This document shows positions 7,771 through 16,115 of a stretch of 64,000 nt of DNA, in pieces. The translations under genes and the position numbers were made by a program. The notes beneath the pieces were generated by a model, which saw only the letters and a list, made by a program, of their open reading frames with translations, ran no database searches and was not told where the DNA came from. Numbering within the stretch: position 1 is the first letter of the stretch; each line of letters starts with the position of its first letter. Source of the DNA: Oenanthe sinensis. Lineage: Eukaryota > Streptophyta > Magnoliopsida > Apiales > Apiaceae. Where the stretch lies: NCBI GenBank assembly GCA_028671895.1, contig CM053806.1, positions 23,261,001-23,325,000 of the forward strand, given 5' to 3'.

Positions 7771-10700
7771 ATGGCATCTTCAAAGAAAGTCTCACAATCT
7801 GGATTCTACTATGAGCTCAACAACTTCGTTGCTTGCACTATGGTGGAGGAAGCCCCAACAGAATTTCATCCCCTAGTGGAATTTCTAAGGAGTTCGAAAA
7901 TTGCAAAGGCCCTCTCAGAAGCACCAAAAATAGTGTGCAATCTAGTTGAAGAATTCTGGACAACAGCAGAAGTAGCAGATGATTTTTCTACAATCTCCTT
8001 TGAATGCAAAGGACAAAGGTATATTCTAACCACTGTGGTCTTGGGTGAGTGTTTAAATATTCCTGCAAATAATACCGAAAATGCACCCACTGACACAGAT
8101 TTTAGAAACATGCTTAGGGAAATCAACTATACTGCTCCTGATGCTAGTCTAGGTAGTATTGTTAGAAAGAATCTAAGAAAAGAATGGTCATATTTCTTTG
8201 ATGCTTTAATAAAGTGTTTTTCTGGTAAGGTTAGTAATTTTGATGCAATAACAACTAGTATGCAACAAGTAGGGTATAGCATTTTATATGATAGATATCA
8301 TAATTTAGGAAGCCTGTTACTCAATGAAATATCTGCCAAATTGGGGAATAAAATAAATAGATCTAATCATATTTATTATGCAAGATTTATTATGATTATT
8401 ATTAACCACTTTGTCAAGGATATTGAGATTGACAGGAATACAGAAATTTTGGATTGCTGGACTCAAAACAAAAGGGTCTTTAAAGACTTGGTTAGGATCA
8501 ATCTTCACAGCAATGTGGAATTGATCTATCCCCCTTTTGTTCAGGTATTTATCTCTACTTTAAACTCTTCTAAACCTAATTCTTCCTTGCCTTATGTGAC
8601 TATGGAGGGTGGTAGTAATGACCCCAACCCTCCTACCCAGGCCACACAACCAATCTCTAAATCCAAATCTAAGAAACCAACCTCAACAGGTTCTCAAAAA
8701 CCTGCTGTTGTAAAAACCAAGAAAAGAAAATCAACTAGTGTGGTAGATAGATTAGAGGAGGATGTAGGTGGTGAGGGAACTGGGGAATATCTAAGAACCC
8801 AGAAGGATAAGGAGAGTGAGGGTGTGCAACCTCAACCTAGCCACTCCATAGTCTCCCAAAAGACTGTGGATGTTAACATGGAAAATACCACATCCCTATT
8901 GTCATTCTCTCAAAAGGATGACAATATTGAAAATAGCCCACAACCAGGGGCACAGAATCAAATTGGGGACACAAAAGCCAAAACACTAACACCATACAAA
9001 AGAAGAGAAAAGAAAGTCACCTTTGCACTTGGGGAATCACACACTGCAAAACCACAGGAAACTATGGAGGAGCCTTCACAAAGTCTGCATGATGCATCTC
9101 ATATAAATGATGAGATGCAGCCCCATTCTCTTTCAATTCCTATCTCTTCTATTCTTCTATCCCCATCTCAAACTTCTTCAGAAAATGTTTTGATAGACTA
9201 TCGAACATTTTCAGATTCTCCTTCTTTGTTTTTCAAGGAGAAGCCAACACTCTCCCCTGAATCTTCTTCTCAGAATTTTCAGGATTCTATTTCCAATATC
9301 ATCTCAAACATAACTTCACAAATTATCTCAACTGTTTCTTCTCCATCAATTGATGTTCCTTCATCAATTGATATTCAGCCATCGACTGATAAGCCATCGA
9401 TCGATACTCAAGATCAATCGATGGGTATGCATCAATCGATGGATATCCCAAACACCACTTCAACTGATAATGTCAATACATCAATTGATGATCAATCAAT
9501 TGATGTTGCACAAACACTCTTAGGATTGAGTGAGTTGAGTGAGAGGCAGGATTGTAACCTGGCAAAAGGAGAGGAAGTGAGTAAAAACATTCCTATTTCT
9601 TCCAGGAATGAGAGTGAAACACTTGAGGGCCCCACCTTAGTAGGTGCAAAAGAAATGAGTGAGGGAGAGGTGAGATTCCAGGATGAAATCCTGATGCAAA
9701 ATAGAGAGATGAGTGAAAGTGATAAAAACAGTCTACTTTTTGCACAGGAATTGGAAATTGAAATGATGGCAGAAGAAGGAGTAAAGGAGATAGGGGGAGC
9801 AAATAATGCTGAAGCTAGTGGGAGTGGAATTGCTAAGGACTTTGAAGAGGAAATAGATGCTGGTGAATTGGATCCAAAGAATTTCATTCATCCTGATCCA
9901 CAATATCAAGGGTTGGCTACTTCAAGTAACAGGAATGCAGAACAACTCTTGGGCATTGATCATACAGATCAAAGGACCAGGAATCTGAAGGAAAGCATCG
10001 CCAATACAATAGACACTTGTTATATGGCACCTGAAGAGTTGGAGAGTGATTCTGATGAAGAGCCATGGATGAGCACTATTGATGGTTCCTTAGAAGCTGC
10101 TGAGACTGAAATTCTCTCTCAATATAGAAGTGCAATGGTGGAAGGAGAAATTGAAGATCCTACTCAAAGGAGAATTGCTCACTATATGAGAGAATCAATG
10201 AAAATTCAAAAGATGACAGTAACAGGAGTAAGGAGGGAATTGGAGAGGATTAAAGACTCTATCTCATCTAACAAGGATGCAATGGATAGGAGATTGGATG
10301 AGAAGCTACCATTCAACACCATGAATAGCATCAAAGACAAGCTTTTCAAAGAATCCAAAAATGTTACATCTTTGGAGACAAGAGTATGTTCTCTAGAAAA
10401 GAAGATGGATGATATTATCAGAGGTCAAAGTCTTCATGCTTCCATTCTTCAAAAGTTTCTTGACAGACTTCCACCACCCCCTCCAATTGATGATAACAAA
10501 AAGGGGGAGAATACAAAGAAGAAGGATGATGATGGTGGTAATGGCAAAGGCAGTGGAAGTGGTGGAATAGGTGGTTCTGGTATGGATAAGTCAAGTGGCA
10601 TTGGTGGTTCTGCACCGAGAAGAGATAAAAGCAGAAGTAACATGGACAATCAATCTTCAAAGAAATCTAAGTCATCTAATTCTCCAAAAGATAATTTAGA

Positions 10701-11826
10701 ACAGAAAAAGAAAGATTACAAGAAGTTTGATGATGATCTTGAAGCTAGGAGAATTTCTAGGGAGAAAGAAACTCAAACAATGATTGAGAGAGAAAAGAAA
10801 AGAATTGAAGATCTAAGGAGAAGCACTAAGTTAGTAACAGAGGCAGTAGAAAAAGGAGACTTGGATGAGTTCATTGCTCAAACAAGAAAATTAAATGAAG
10901 ATGCACAAAAGGCTGCCAAGGAAAGAAACTCAAATACAGAAGCTTTTCTTCAATTGGATATTGAAGCTCTTAAAGAAAAGAAGAAAGGGAAAGCAATAGT
11001 GATTGAAGAAGAGAAGAAGAAAGAGACTGAACCAGTAAGTCAAAAGCTACTTCAAGGAGCCATCACTACAGGAATCTCAGATGCCTCAAGGAGAGAAAGG
11101 GAGAATGAAGAGATTGCTAGACAGATAGAAATGCAATGGCATTTGGAAGAAGAGCTACAGGCAGAGCAACCTTTGAGAAAAAGGAGAAAAGTTTCTATGG
11201 CCAAGAAAAGGTTAAGTTCTACTCAAGAAATAGTGGTTCAGGAAAACCTCCAGGGTCAACAAGAAGAAATCAAGGAGGAGGTCACAATTGAAGGTTATGA
11301 TTTGAAGGGAATACCAGTAATCAATGAAAAAGGATTAATTGGAGTAAGGACTCACCCTGCAACCTCTAACCATGAAGAATCAATGAGGTTGGAGTATGAA
11401 AATGGAGTGAAAACAATCTATTCATTGAAGGTGATAATGAAGCAAAGCTACAATGTTTTAAAGACTATTCTTCCTCTACTCAACAGAAAGTACAAACTCA
11501 ACACAACAATTGCTCAGGAGATACAACAACAAATTTCAAGGTTAAGAAGATCCAAGGCAGAAGCTGAACCTGATTCACCTCTAAAGCTATGGAAGTCACA
11601 GGTCAAAAAGGTGGTGTTGGAGCCAAAGTATGCTATGATTTTTACAGATATAGAGGGCAACACAAAGTTCTTTGATATCTGCAAATATCTGGACAAAATC
11701 ACAGATGAAGAAATACACTACCTTATGAGGCAACTTGGAGAAACTGACAGGGATGAAGCAATATTGAGAAGTTCTTTCATGAGGCAACTAAAGGAAAATG
11801 CTGAGAAAAGGAGGAAGAGGAACTAA
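7771..11826 (+). CDS. Element D third ORF (env-position protein), 1351 aa
   Basis: The frame is intact and lies where SIRE/Maximus elements carry an envelope-like ORF, but I see no signal peptide or membrane segment, so an envelope role is not supported. Residues about 1-270 look folded (VEEFWTTAEV, CWTQNKRVFKDLVRINLHSNVE). Residues 280-650 are Ser/Thr/Pro/Gln-rich and include a Ser-Ile-Asp repeat block (about 526-578) encoded by TCRRYYGA copies. Residues 650-900 are acidic and helical. PPPPPIDD lies near 905, followed by a Gly/Ser-rich stretch (about 925-950). Charged coiled-coil sequence spans about 970-1120. A likely nuclear localisation signal, LRKRRKVSMAKKR, lies near 1134. A conserved C-terminal domain follows to the end. 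Function unknown; a nuclear or nucleic-acid role is a guess. The start follows a TATA-like leader and matches D'. Confidence 0.85.
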   Translation: MASSKKVSQSGFYYELNNFVACTMVEEAPTEFHPLVEFLRSSKIAKALSEAPKIVCNLVEEFWTTAEVADDFSTISFECKGQRYILTTVVLGECLNIPANNTENAPTDTDFRNMLREINYTAPDASLGSIVRKNLRKEWSYFFDALIKCFSGKVSNFDAITTSMQQVGYSILYDRYHNLGSLLLNEISAKLGNKINRSNHIYYARFIMIIINHFVKDIEIDRNTEILDCWTQNKRVFKDLVRINLHSNVELIYPPFVQVFISTLNSSKPNSSLPYVTMEGGSNDPNPPTQATQPISKSKSKKPTSTGSQKPAVVKTKKRKSTSVVDRLEEDVGGEGTGEYLRTQKDKESEGVQPQPSHSIVSQKTVDVNMENTTSLLSFSQKDDNIENSPQPGAQNQIGDTKAKTLTPYKRREKKVTFALGESHTAKPQETMEEPSQSLHDASHINDEMQPHSLSIPISSILLSPSQTSSENVLIDYRTFSDSPSLFFKEKPTLSPESSSQNFQDSISNIISNITSQIISTVSSPSIDVPSSIDIQPSTDKPSIDTQDQSMGMHQSMDIPNTTSTDNVNTSIDDQSIDVAQTLLGLSELSERQDCNLAKGEEVSKNIPISSRNESETLEGPTLVGAKEMSEGEVRFQDEILMQNREMSESDKNSLLFAQELEIEMMAEEGVKEIGGANNAEASGSGIAKDFEEEIDAGELDPKNFIHPDPQYQGLATSSNRNAEQLLGIDHTDQRTRNLKESIANTIDTCYMAPEELESDSDEEPWMSTIDGSLEAAETEILSQYRSAMVEGEIEDPTQRRIAHYMRESMKIQKMTVTGVRRELERIKDSISSNKDAMDRRLDEKLPFNTMNSIKDKLFKESKNVTSLETRVCSLEKKMDDIIRGQSLHASILQKFLDRLPPPPPIDDNKKGENTKKKDDDGGNGKGSGSGGIGGSGMDKSSGIGGSAPRRDKSRSNMDNQSSKKSKSSNSPKDNLEQKKKDYKKFDDDLEARRISREKETQTMIEREKKRIEDLRRSTKLVTEAVEKGDLDEFIAQTRKLNEDAQKAAKERNSNTEAFLQLDIEALKEKKKGKAIVIEEEKKKETEPVSQKLLQGAITTGISDASRRERENEEIARQIEMQWHLEEELQAEQPLRKRRKVSMAKKRLSSTQEIVVQENLQGQQEEIKEEVTIEGYDLKGIPVINEKGLIGVRTHPATSNHEESMRLEYENGVKTIYSLKVIMKQSYNVLKTILPLLNRKYKLNTTIAQEIQQQISRLRRSKAEAEPDSPLKLWKSQVKKVVLEPKYAMIFTDIEGNTKFFDICKYLDKITDEEIHYLMRQLGETDRDEAILRSSFMRQLKENAEKRRKRN
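9346..9503 (+). repeat. TCRRYYGA copies inside ORF3
   Basis: Nine matches start at 9346, 9364, 9382, 9397, 9414, 9432, 9460, 9481 and 9496. Seven are in codon phase 0 (Ser-Ile/Thr-Asp) and two read Gln-Ser. Density is similar to that in the LTR. Confidence 0.85.
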
Positions 11827-12003
11827 ATTAAATTATGAAGATATTGAAGCTGCTTGTAGGAGTTATATATCAATCTGGTACTTCCAAAATTAATGTGCCA
11901 ATTAAGTTTCTTGATTCTATCTAAATGTAATTTTTTTAAGGGTTTTTGTTATCATCAAGTAGATTTATGCCTGTTAATAACACAGACACAAATAGGGGGA
12001 GAT
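11827..12003 (+). other. 3' untranslated region and polypurine tract of D
   Basis: 177 bp lie between the ORF3 stop and the 3' LTR, with no ORF. They end in the purine-rich tract AAATAGGGGGAGA (11990-12002), the expected plus-strand primer, next to the TGTTAGG of the LTR. Confidence 0.8.
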
Positions 12004-13116
12004 TGTTAGGAATCTACATGTGATTTGATGATAACATTAATCTTAGAATCATAGAAATTTTATTTGTTGTAACTGATCAATTGATATGAAAGTTATAAAT
12101 ATCAATTGATCAGGAAACCATTTATCAGTTGAAGTGTTTATATGAATCAACTGATAATTTGGATTGTAGCATAGGTATACTTAGTCTATTTCAATCGATA
12201 AGGTGTAAATCAATTGATATTTTGTTCATCAATTGATGTTAGAGTCGATTGATATGGATCATCAATTGATGTGTAAATTAAACTGTTAAATTGTAATTAT
12301 GTGAAGACAGGAAATTGCACAAGTGAAGGATGATCAATTGATATTGAAGCATCGATGGATGGAGGATCAATCGAAGAAGCCAAGCCAAGGATTGAAGACC
12401 ATCAACTGATGTGAAGACCCATCGACTGATATATCGATTGATAACATCTATCAATCGATAAGACATCTTTTATCAATCGATGGATATAAAGATCAATCGA
12501 AGAAGTACATCAGTTGATGGATTAAAGAATGGATCAATTGATATGCTTGACAGCAAATTATCAATTGAGTGTGACAACACAGAAAGAATATCTGTTGAAG
12601 ATCCAGAGAACAAAAGCACACCTATGGAAGACAGTCTAGAGTGACTGTGAAGACTCAATCAGAAGCTGTCTTTCAAACCTTTTTGTAAAATAGAAAAGGT
12701 AAAAGGAAGGCAGGTAGAAACAATCCTAGAATAGGAATTGTAAAAGAACACTTGTGGTATATAAACAAGTGTAGTAGCATTATTAGAAAACATACAAGTT
12801 AGACATATTTCTTAATCAATTGTTCAAGCTTGAGAGCACATGTGTAAGAACAGTTGATTTGTTTTCTAATCTTGTAAACGCAGCTAGGTTTCTTTTAACC
12901 TAGGAGCATTGAGCAAAAATATACATTGATGGAAAAACCAATCCATCAATAATTTTAAATCTCTTTGTTCAGTTTTATTTTTCAGCATTAATTTGTTCGA
13001 ACTTATTCTCTTATTCTATCAAACATCAAGAACAAATATTAGAACACACAAAAAGTTTCAATATTTGTATTCAACCCCCCCTTCTACAAATATTGACATT
13101 GTTCTAAGGAATAACA
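12004..13116 (+). repeat. Element D second LTR
   Basis: This 1113-bp LTR matches the 5' LTR almost perfectly (differences seen: TTTTAG/TTGTAG, GTGTAC/GTATAC, ACCAAT/ATCAAT, one A in a run, CAATTG/CAGTTG). TATA box at 12758-12765; hairpin at 13058-13096. It serves as 3' LTR of the complete copy and is followed by another PBS and gag, which shows a tandem rearrangement. Confidence 0.95.
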
Positions 13117-13118
13117 AT

Positions 13119-13130
13119 TGGTATCAAAGC
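13119..13130 (+). other. Second primer binding site in D
   Basis: TGGTATCAAAGC, with the same single mismatch to the initiator-Met consensus as the PBS at 1276-1287. Confidence 0.8.
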
Positions 13131-13174
13131 AGGCTTTCAACATACAGAAAGTTTAAAGATCAAGAACAGTCAAT

Positions 13175-15001
13175 ATGGGTCAAAGAGATTCAGGTGTGAA
13201 AATTCCAGTTTTAGAGAAAGATGAATATTTTCCATGGAAGGTCAAAATGCATCTGCATCTTCTTTCTCTCGACCCTTCTTATGTTAACTGCATAGAAAAA
13301 GGTCCTCATGTTCCCATGAAGCTAGTCACAGGTGTAAACCCTGATGGAACTCCTGCACTTGACAGACATGTTCCAAAACTTATTTCTGAGTTCACAGAAG
13401 AGGATGAAAAAGAAGTACTCAAAGACAAGAAGGCCATGAACATTCTGTTTAATGGTCTAGATAAAGATATGTTTGACAATGTAATAAATTGTACTTCATC
13501 AAAAGAAGTATGGGATACACTTCAAACTCTGTGTGAAGGAACTGAACAAGTAAGGAAAAACAAGATGCAACTCTTGATTCAAAAATATGAATCATTCCAT
13601 TTCAAGAGTGGAGAATCTATCAATGACACCTATAGCAGATTTCAGAAGTTGTTAAATGGATTGAAGCTATATGGTAGGGTTTATGCAACTGAGGATACAA
13701 ATCTAAAATTTCTTAGATCTCTTCCAAAAGAATGGAAACCAATGACTGTTTCCATTAGACAATCTCAGGACTTCAAGGATTTTACACTGGAGAAACTTTA
13801 TGGTATTCTCAAGACATATGAGTTGGAAATCCAACAAGATGAAGAGATTGAAAAGAATCAAAGAAAAGAGAAAACTGTGGCTTTGGTAGTCAAGGGAAAT
13901 GAAGAGAAGAAGGAAAATGGCTATGAAGAAGAGTCAGTGATGATGGCTGGTGATGCTGTTGAAGAATCATTCAAGAGAAAAGGAAAGAGCAAGTGTGAAG
14001 AAAATGAAACATGCTCTCAGGATGATTTGAATGAGATTGATGAGCACCTTGCATTTCTGACAAGGAAATTTTCAAAGCTAAAATTCAAGAAGAATCCATA
14101 TGCTCAAAGGCCTGGATCCCAGTTTAGAAACAACAATCAAAATAAAAATCTGGTTGAAAGATCTAAATTCAAATGCTTTAACTGTGGATTGGCTGGTCAT
14201 TTCTCAAGTGAGTGCTGGAAGCCAAAACAAGAAAAGGCAAAGTCATATGAGGGTATTGATTATAAGAAGAAATACTTTAACCTTTTAAAACAAAAAGAAA
14301 AGGCTTTTGTAACTGAGGAGAAGGACTGGGCTGCTGAGGATAGTGATTCTGAAGAATATGTCAATCTTGCATTAATGGCCAATCATGAAGATGAAGAAGC
14401 TAGTTCAGCATCTAATCAGGTACTAGCTACCAACTTTTCCGAGCTTACATCTGAGGAATGCAATAGTACTATTAATGAAATGTCTAATGAACTGTACAAT
14501 TTGCATGTCACTCTAAAATCTCTAAACAAAGAAAATCTCAAGTTAAAGAACACCATTGATGCCTTAACTGAGAGAAATATGTTTCTTGAAAATGAACTTG
14601 TTTGTTTAGAAAGATTTAAGCAGGAAAGAAAGGATGCTATGAATGAACTAGTAAACAGTTTAAAAAGAGAAGAATTGTTGAAAGAACAATTAGCTGAAGA
14701 AATTGAAACCATTAGCAAATGGAATAGGTCTGCTAAAACTGCTAAACAAATTATTGATGTTCAGGGTGTAGATACTCTAGGAGAACTCCCCAAATCAATA
14801 GGCAAGTCATTGGCTGATACTTCAATGGATAAAGATCAATCGACTGCTAATCCTTCATCAACTGATAAGGATTATCAATCGATTGATGCTGAATCAATCG
14901 ATAAGTATCCATCGACAAATTATCAATTGAGTGTGACAACACAGAAAGAATATCTGTTGAAGATCCAGAGAACAAAAGCACACCTATGGAAGACAGTCTA
15001 G
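13175..15001 (+). pseudogene. gag: Truncated second gag of D fused to LTR sequence
   Basis: Residues 1 to about 580 repeat the first Gag with three amino-acid changes (Lys to Glu near the first knuckle, Asp to Asn just after it, Pro to Leu in the coiled-coil region). At 14916-14918 the sequence jumps into the LTR, and the frame continues for 27 codons of LTR-derived residues before a stop at 14999-15001. The first knuckle survives; the second and the Met-rich tail are lost. No pol follows. A translated product would be a dominant-negative-like Gag fragment at most; that is speculation. Confidence 0.9.
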
Positions 15002-15479
15002 AGTGACTGTGAAGACTCAATCAGAAGTTGTCTTTCAAACCTTTTTGTAAAATAGAAAAAGTTAAAAGGAAGGTAGGTAGAAACAATCCTAGAATAGGAA
15101 TTGTAAAAGAACACTTGTGGTATATAAACAAGTGTAGTAGCATTATTAGAAAACATACAAGTTAGACATATTTCTTAATCAACTGTTCAAGCTTGAGAGC
15201 ACATGTGTAAGAACAGTTGATTTGTTTTCTAATCTTGTAAACGCAGCTAGGTTTCTTTTAACCTAGGAGCATTGAGCAAAAATATACATTGATGGAAAAA
15301 CCAATCCATCAATAATTTTAAATCTCTTTGTTCAGTTTTATTTTTCAGCATTAATTTGTTCGAACTTATTCTCTTATTATATCAAACATCAAGAACAAAT
15401 ATTAGAACACACAAAAAGTTTCAATATTTGTATTCAACCCCCCCTTCTACAAATATTGACATTGTTCTAAGGAATAACA
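14916..15479 (+). repeat. Partial third LTR of D
   Basis: Corresponds to positions 710-1273 of the 5' LTR, so it lacks nearly all of the U3 motif cluster but keeps the TATA box (15121-15128) and hairpin (15421-15459). The junction with gag shows a 3-bp microhomology (CAA). It ends at the right AGCAA target duplication. Confidence 0.93.
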
Positions 15480-15484
15480 AGCAA
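15480..15484. other. Target site duplication of element D (right copy)
   Basis: AGCAA, identical to 155-159. Confidence 0.9.
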
Positions 15485-16115
15485 GTAAAACCAGAGTCTG
15501 CATGAAGATCAGAGTCTGGAAGGTGGTCAGAGTCTATAGACTATCAGAGTCTATGATCTATCAGAGTCTACATAGGATCAGAGTCTGAAGATCATCAGAG
15601 TCTAAAGATTTCAGAGTTTATACAGTTGAAGTTAAATTTGGAAGAAGATCACAGGAATGGAAAGTCTTCGAAGATCAAGATAAATATATTGCAGATATGC
15701 TATGGGAAAGAAAGAGAATTCTAGAAGGAAACTGTCAACTAATAATTAGGAATTATATTCCTATTGTAATTTATCTTTATGTTAATTAGTTGATAGGTAG
15801 CTCTCTATATAAACTCTATGTAACCTAATTGTAAAAGTGTGAAGAAGAAAAAAAAAGGCGAAGCATAATTTGTCTGAGTGATATTTTTGAGAGCATAGAG
15901 ATAGAGAGAGTTGCTGTGATAAACACAGAGAAGCTGCTAGGGTTTGTGTACAGCCTAGGAGATTTTTGTATTCAGTCATCAATAATACAAACAGTACTTA
16001 TTCATATCTTTGTGTTTGATCTTTGTTCTTAATTCATATCGAGTTGGTTTTAAATCAGGCATAAAAGTAACACAAGTATTCAACCCCCCCTTCTACTTGT
16101 GCAACTGGGAAAACA
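15485..16115 (+). repeat. Element A 3' LTR, right part
   Basis: Continues the LTR begun at 5-159. Seven exact CAGAGTCT words start at 15492, 15510, 15528, 15545, 15562, 15579 and 15596, a spacing of 17-18 bp. TATA box TATATAAA at 15806-15813. A hairpin CACAAGTA (16071-16078)/TACTTGTG (16094-16101) encloses TTCAACCCCCCCTTC. The LTR ends near AAAACA at 16115. The next five bases, CTACT, may be its target duplication, but the other end is outside the window. Confidence 0.8.

Larger units (their letters stand above)
160..15479 (+). mobile_element. Element D: SIRE-like Ty1/copia retrotransposon, rearranged tandem
   Basis: Structure: LTR (160-1273), PBS, gag, pol, ORF3, polypurine tract, LTR (12004-13116), PBS, partial gag (13175-14918), partial LTR (14916-15479). 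The complex is flanked once by the 5-bp target duplication AGCAA (155-159 and 15480-15484). It therefore entered the element A LTR as one insertion and was enlarged afterwards, most simply by unequal LTR-LTR exchange followed by an internal deletion. The long Gag with two zinc knuckles, the large extra ORF after pol and the initiator-Met PBS fit the SIRE/Maximus lineage. The LTRs differ at only a handful of positions by eye, so it is young. Confidence 0.92.

Noticed and set aside
9346..9503. Ser-Ile-Asp repeats as a functional protein repeat domain
   Set aside because: The same DNA word is equally dense in non-coding LTR and spacer, so the nucleotide motif, not the peptide, seems primary.
7771..11826. 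Calling ORF3 an envelope gene
   Set aside because: Position fits, but no signal peptide, cleavage site or membrane segment can be seen.
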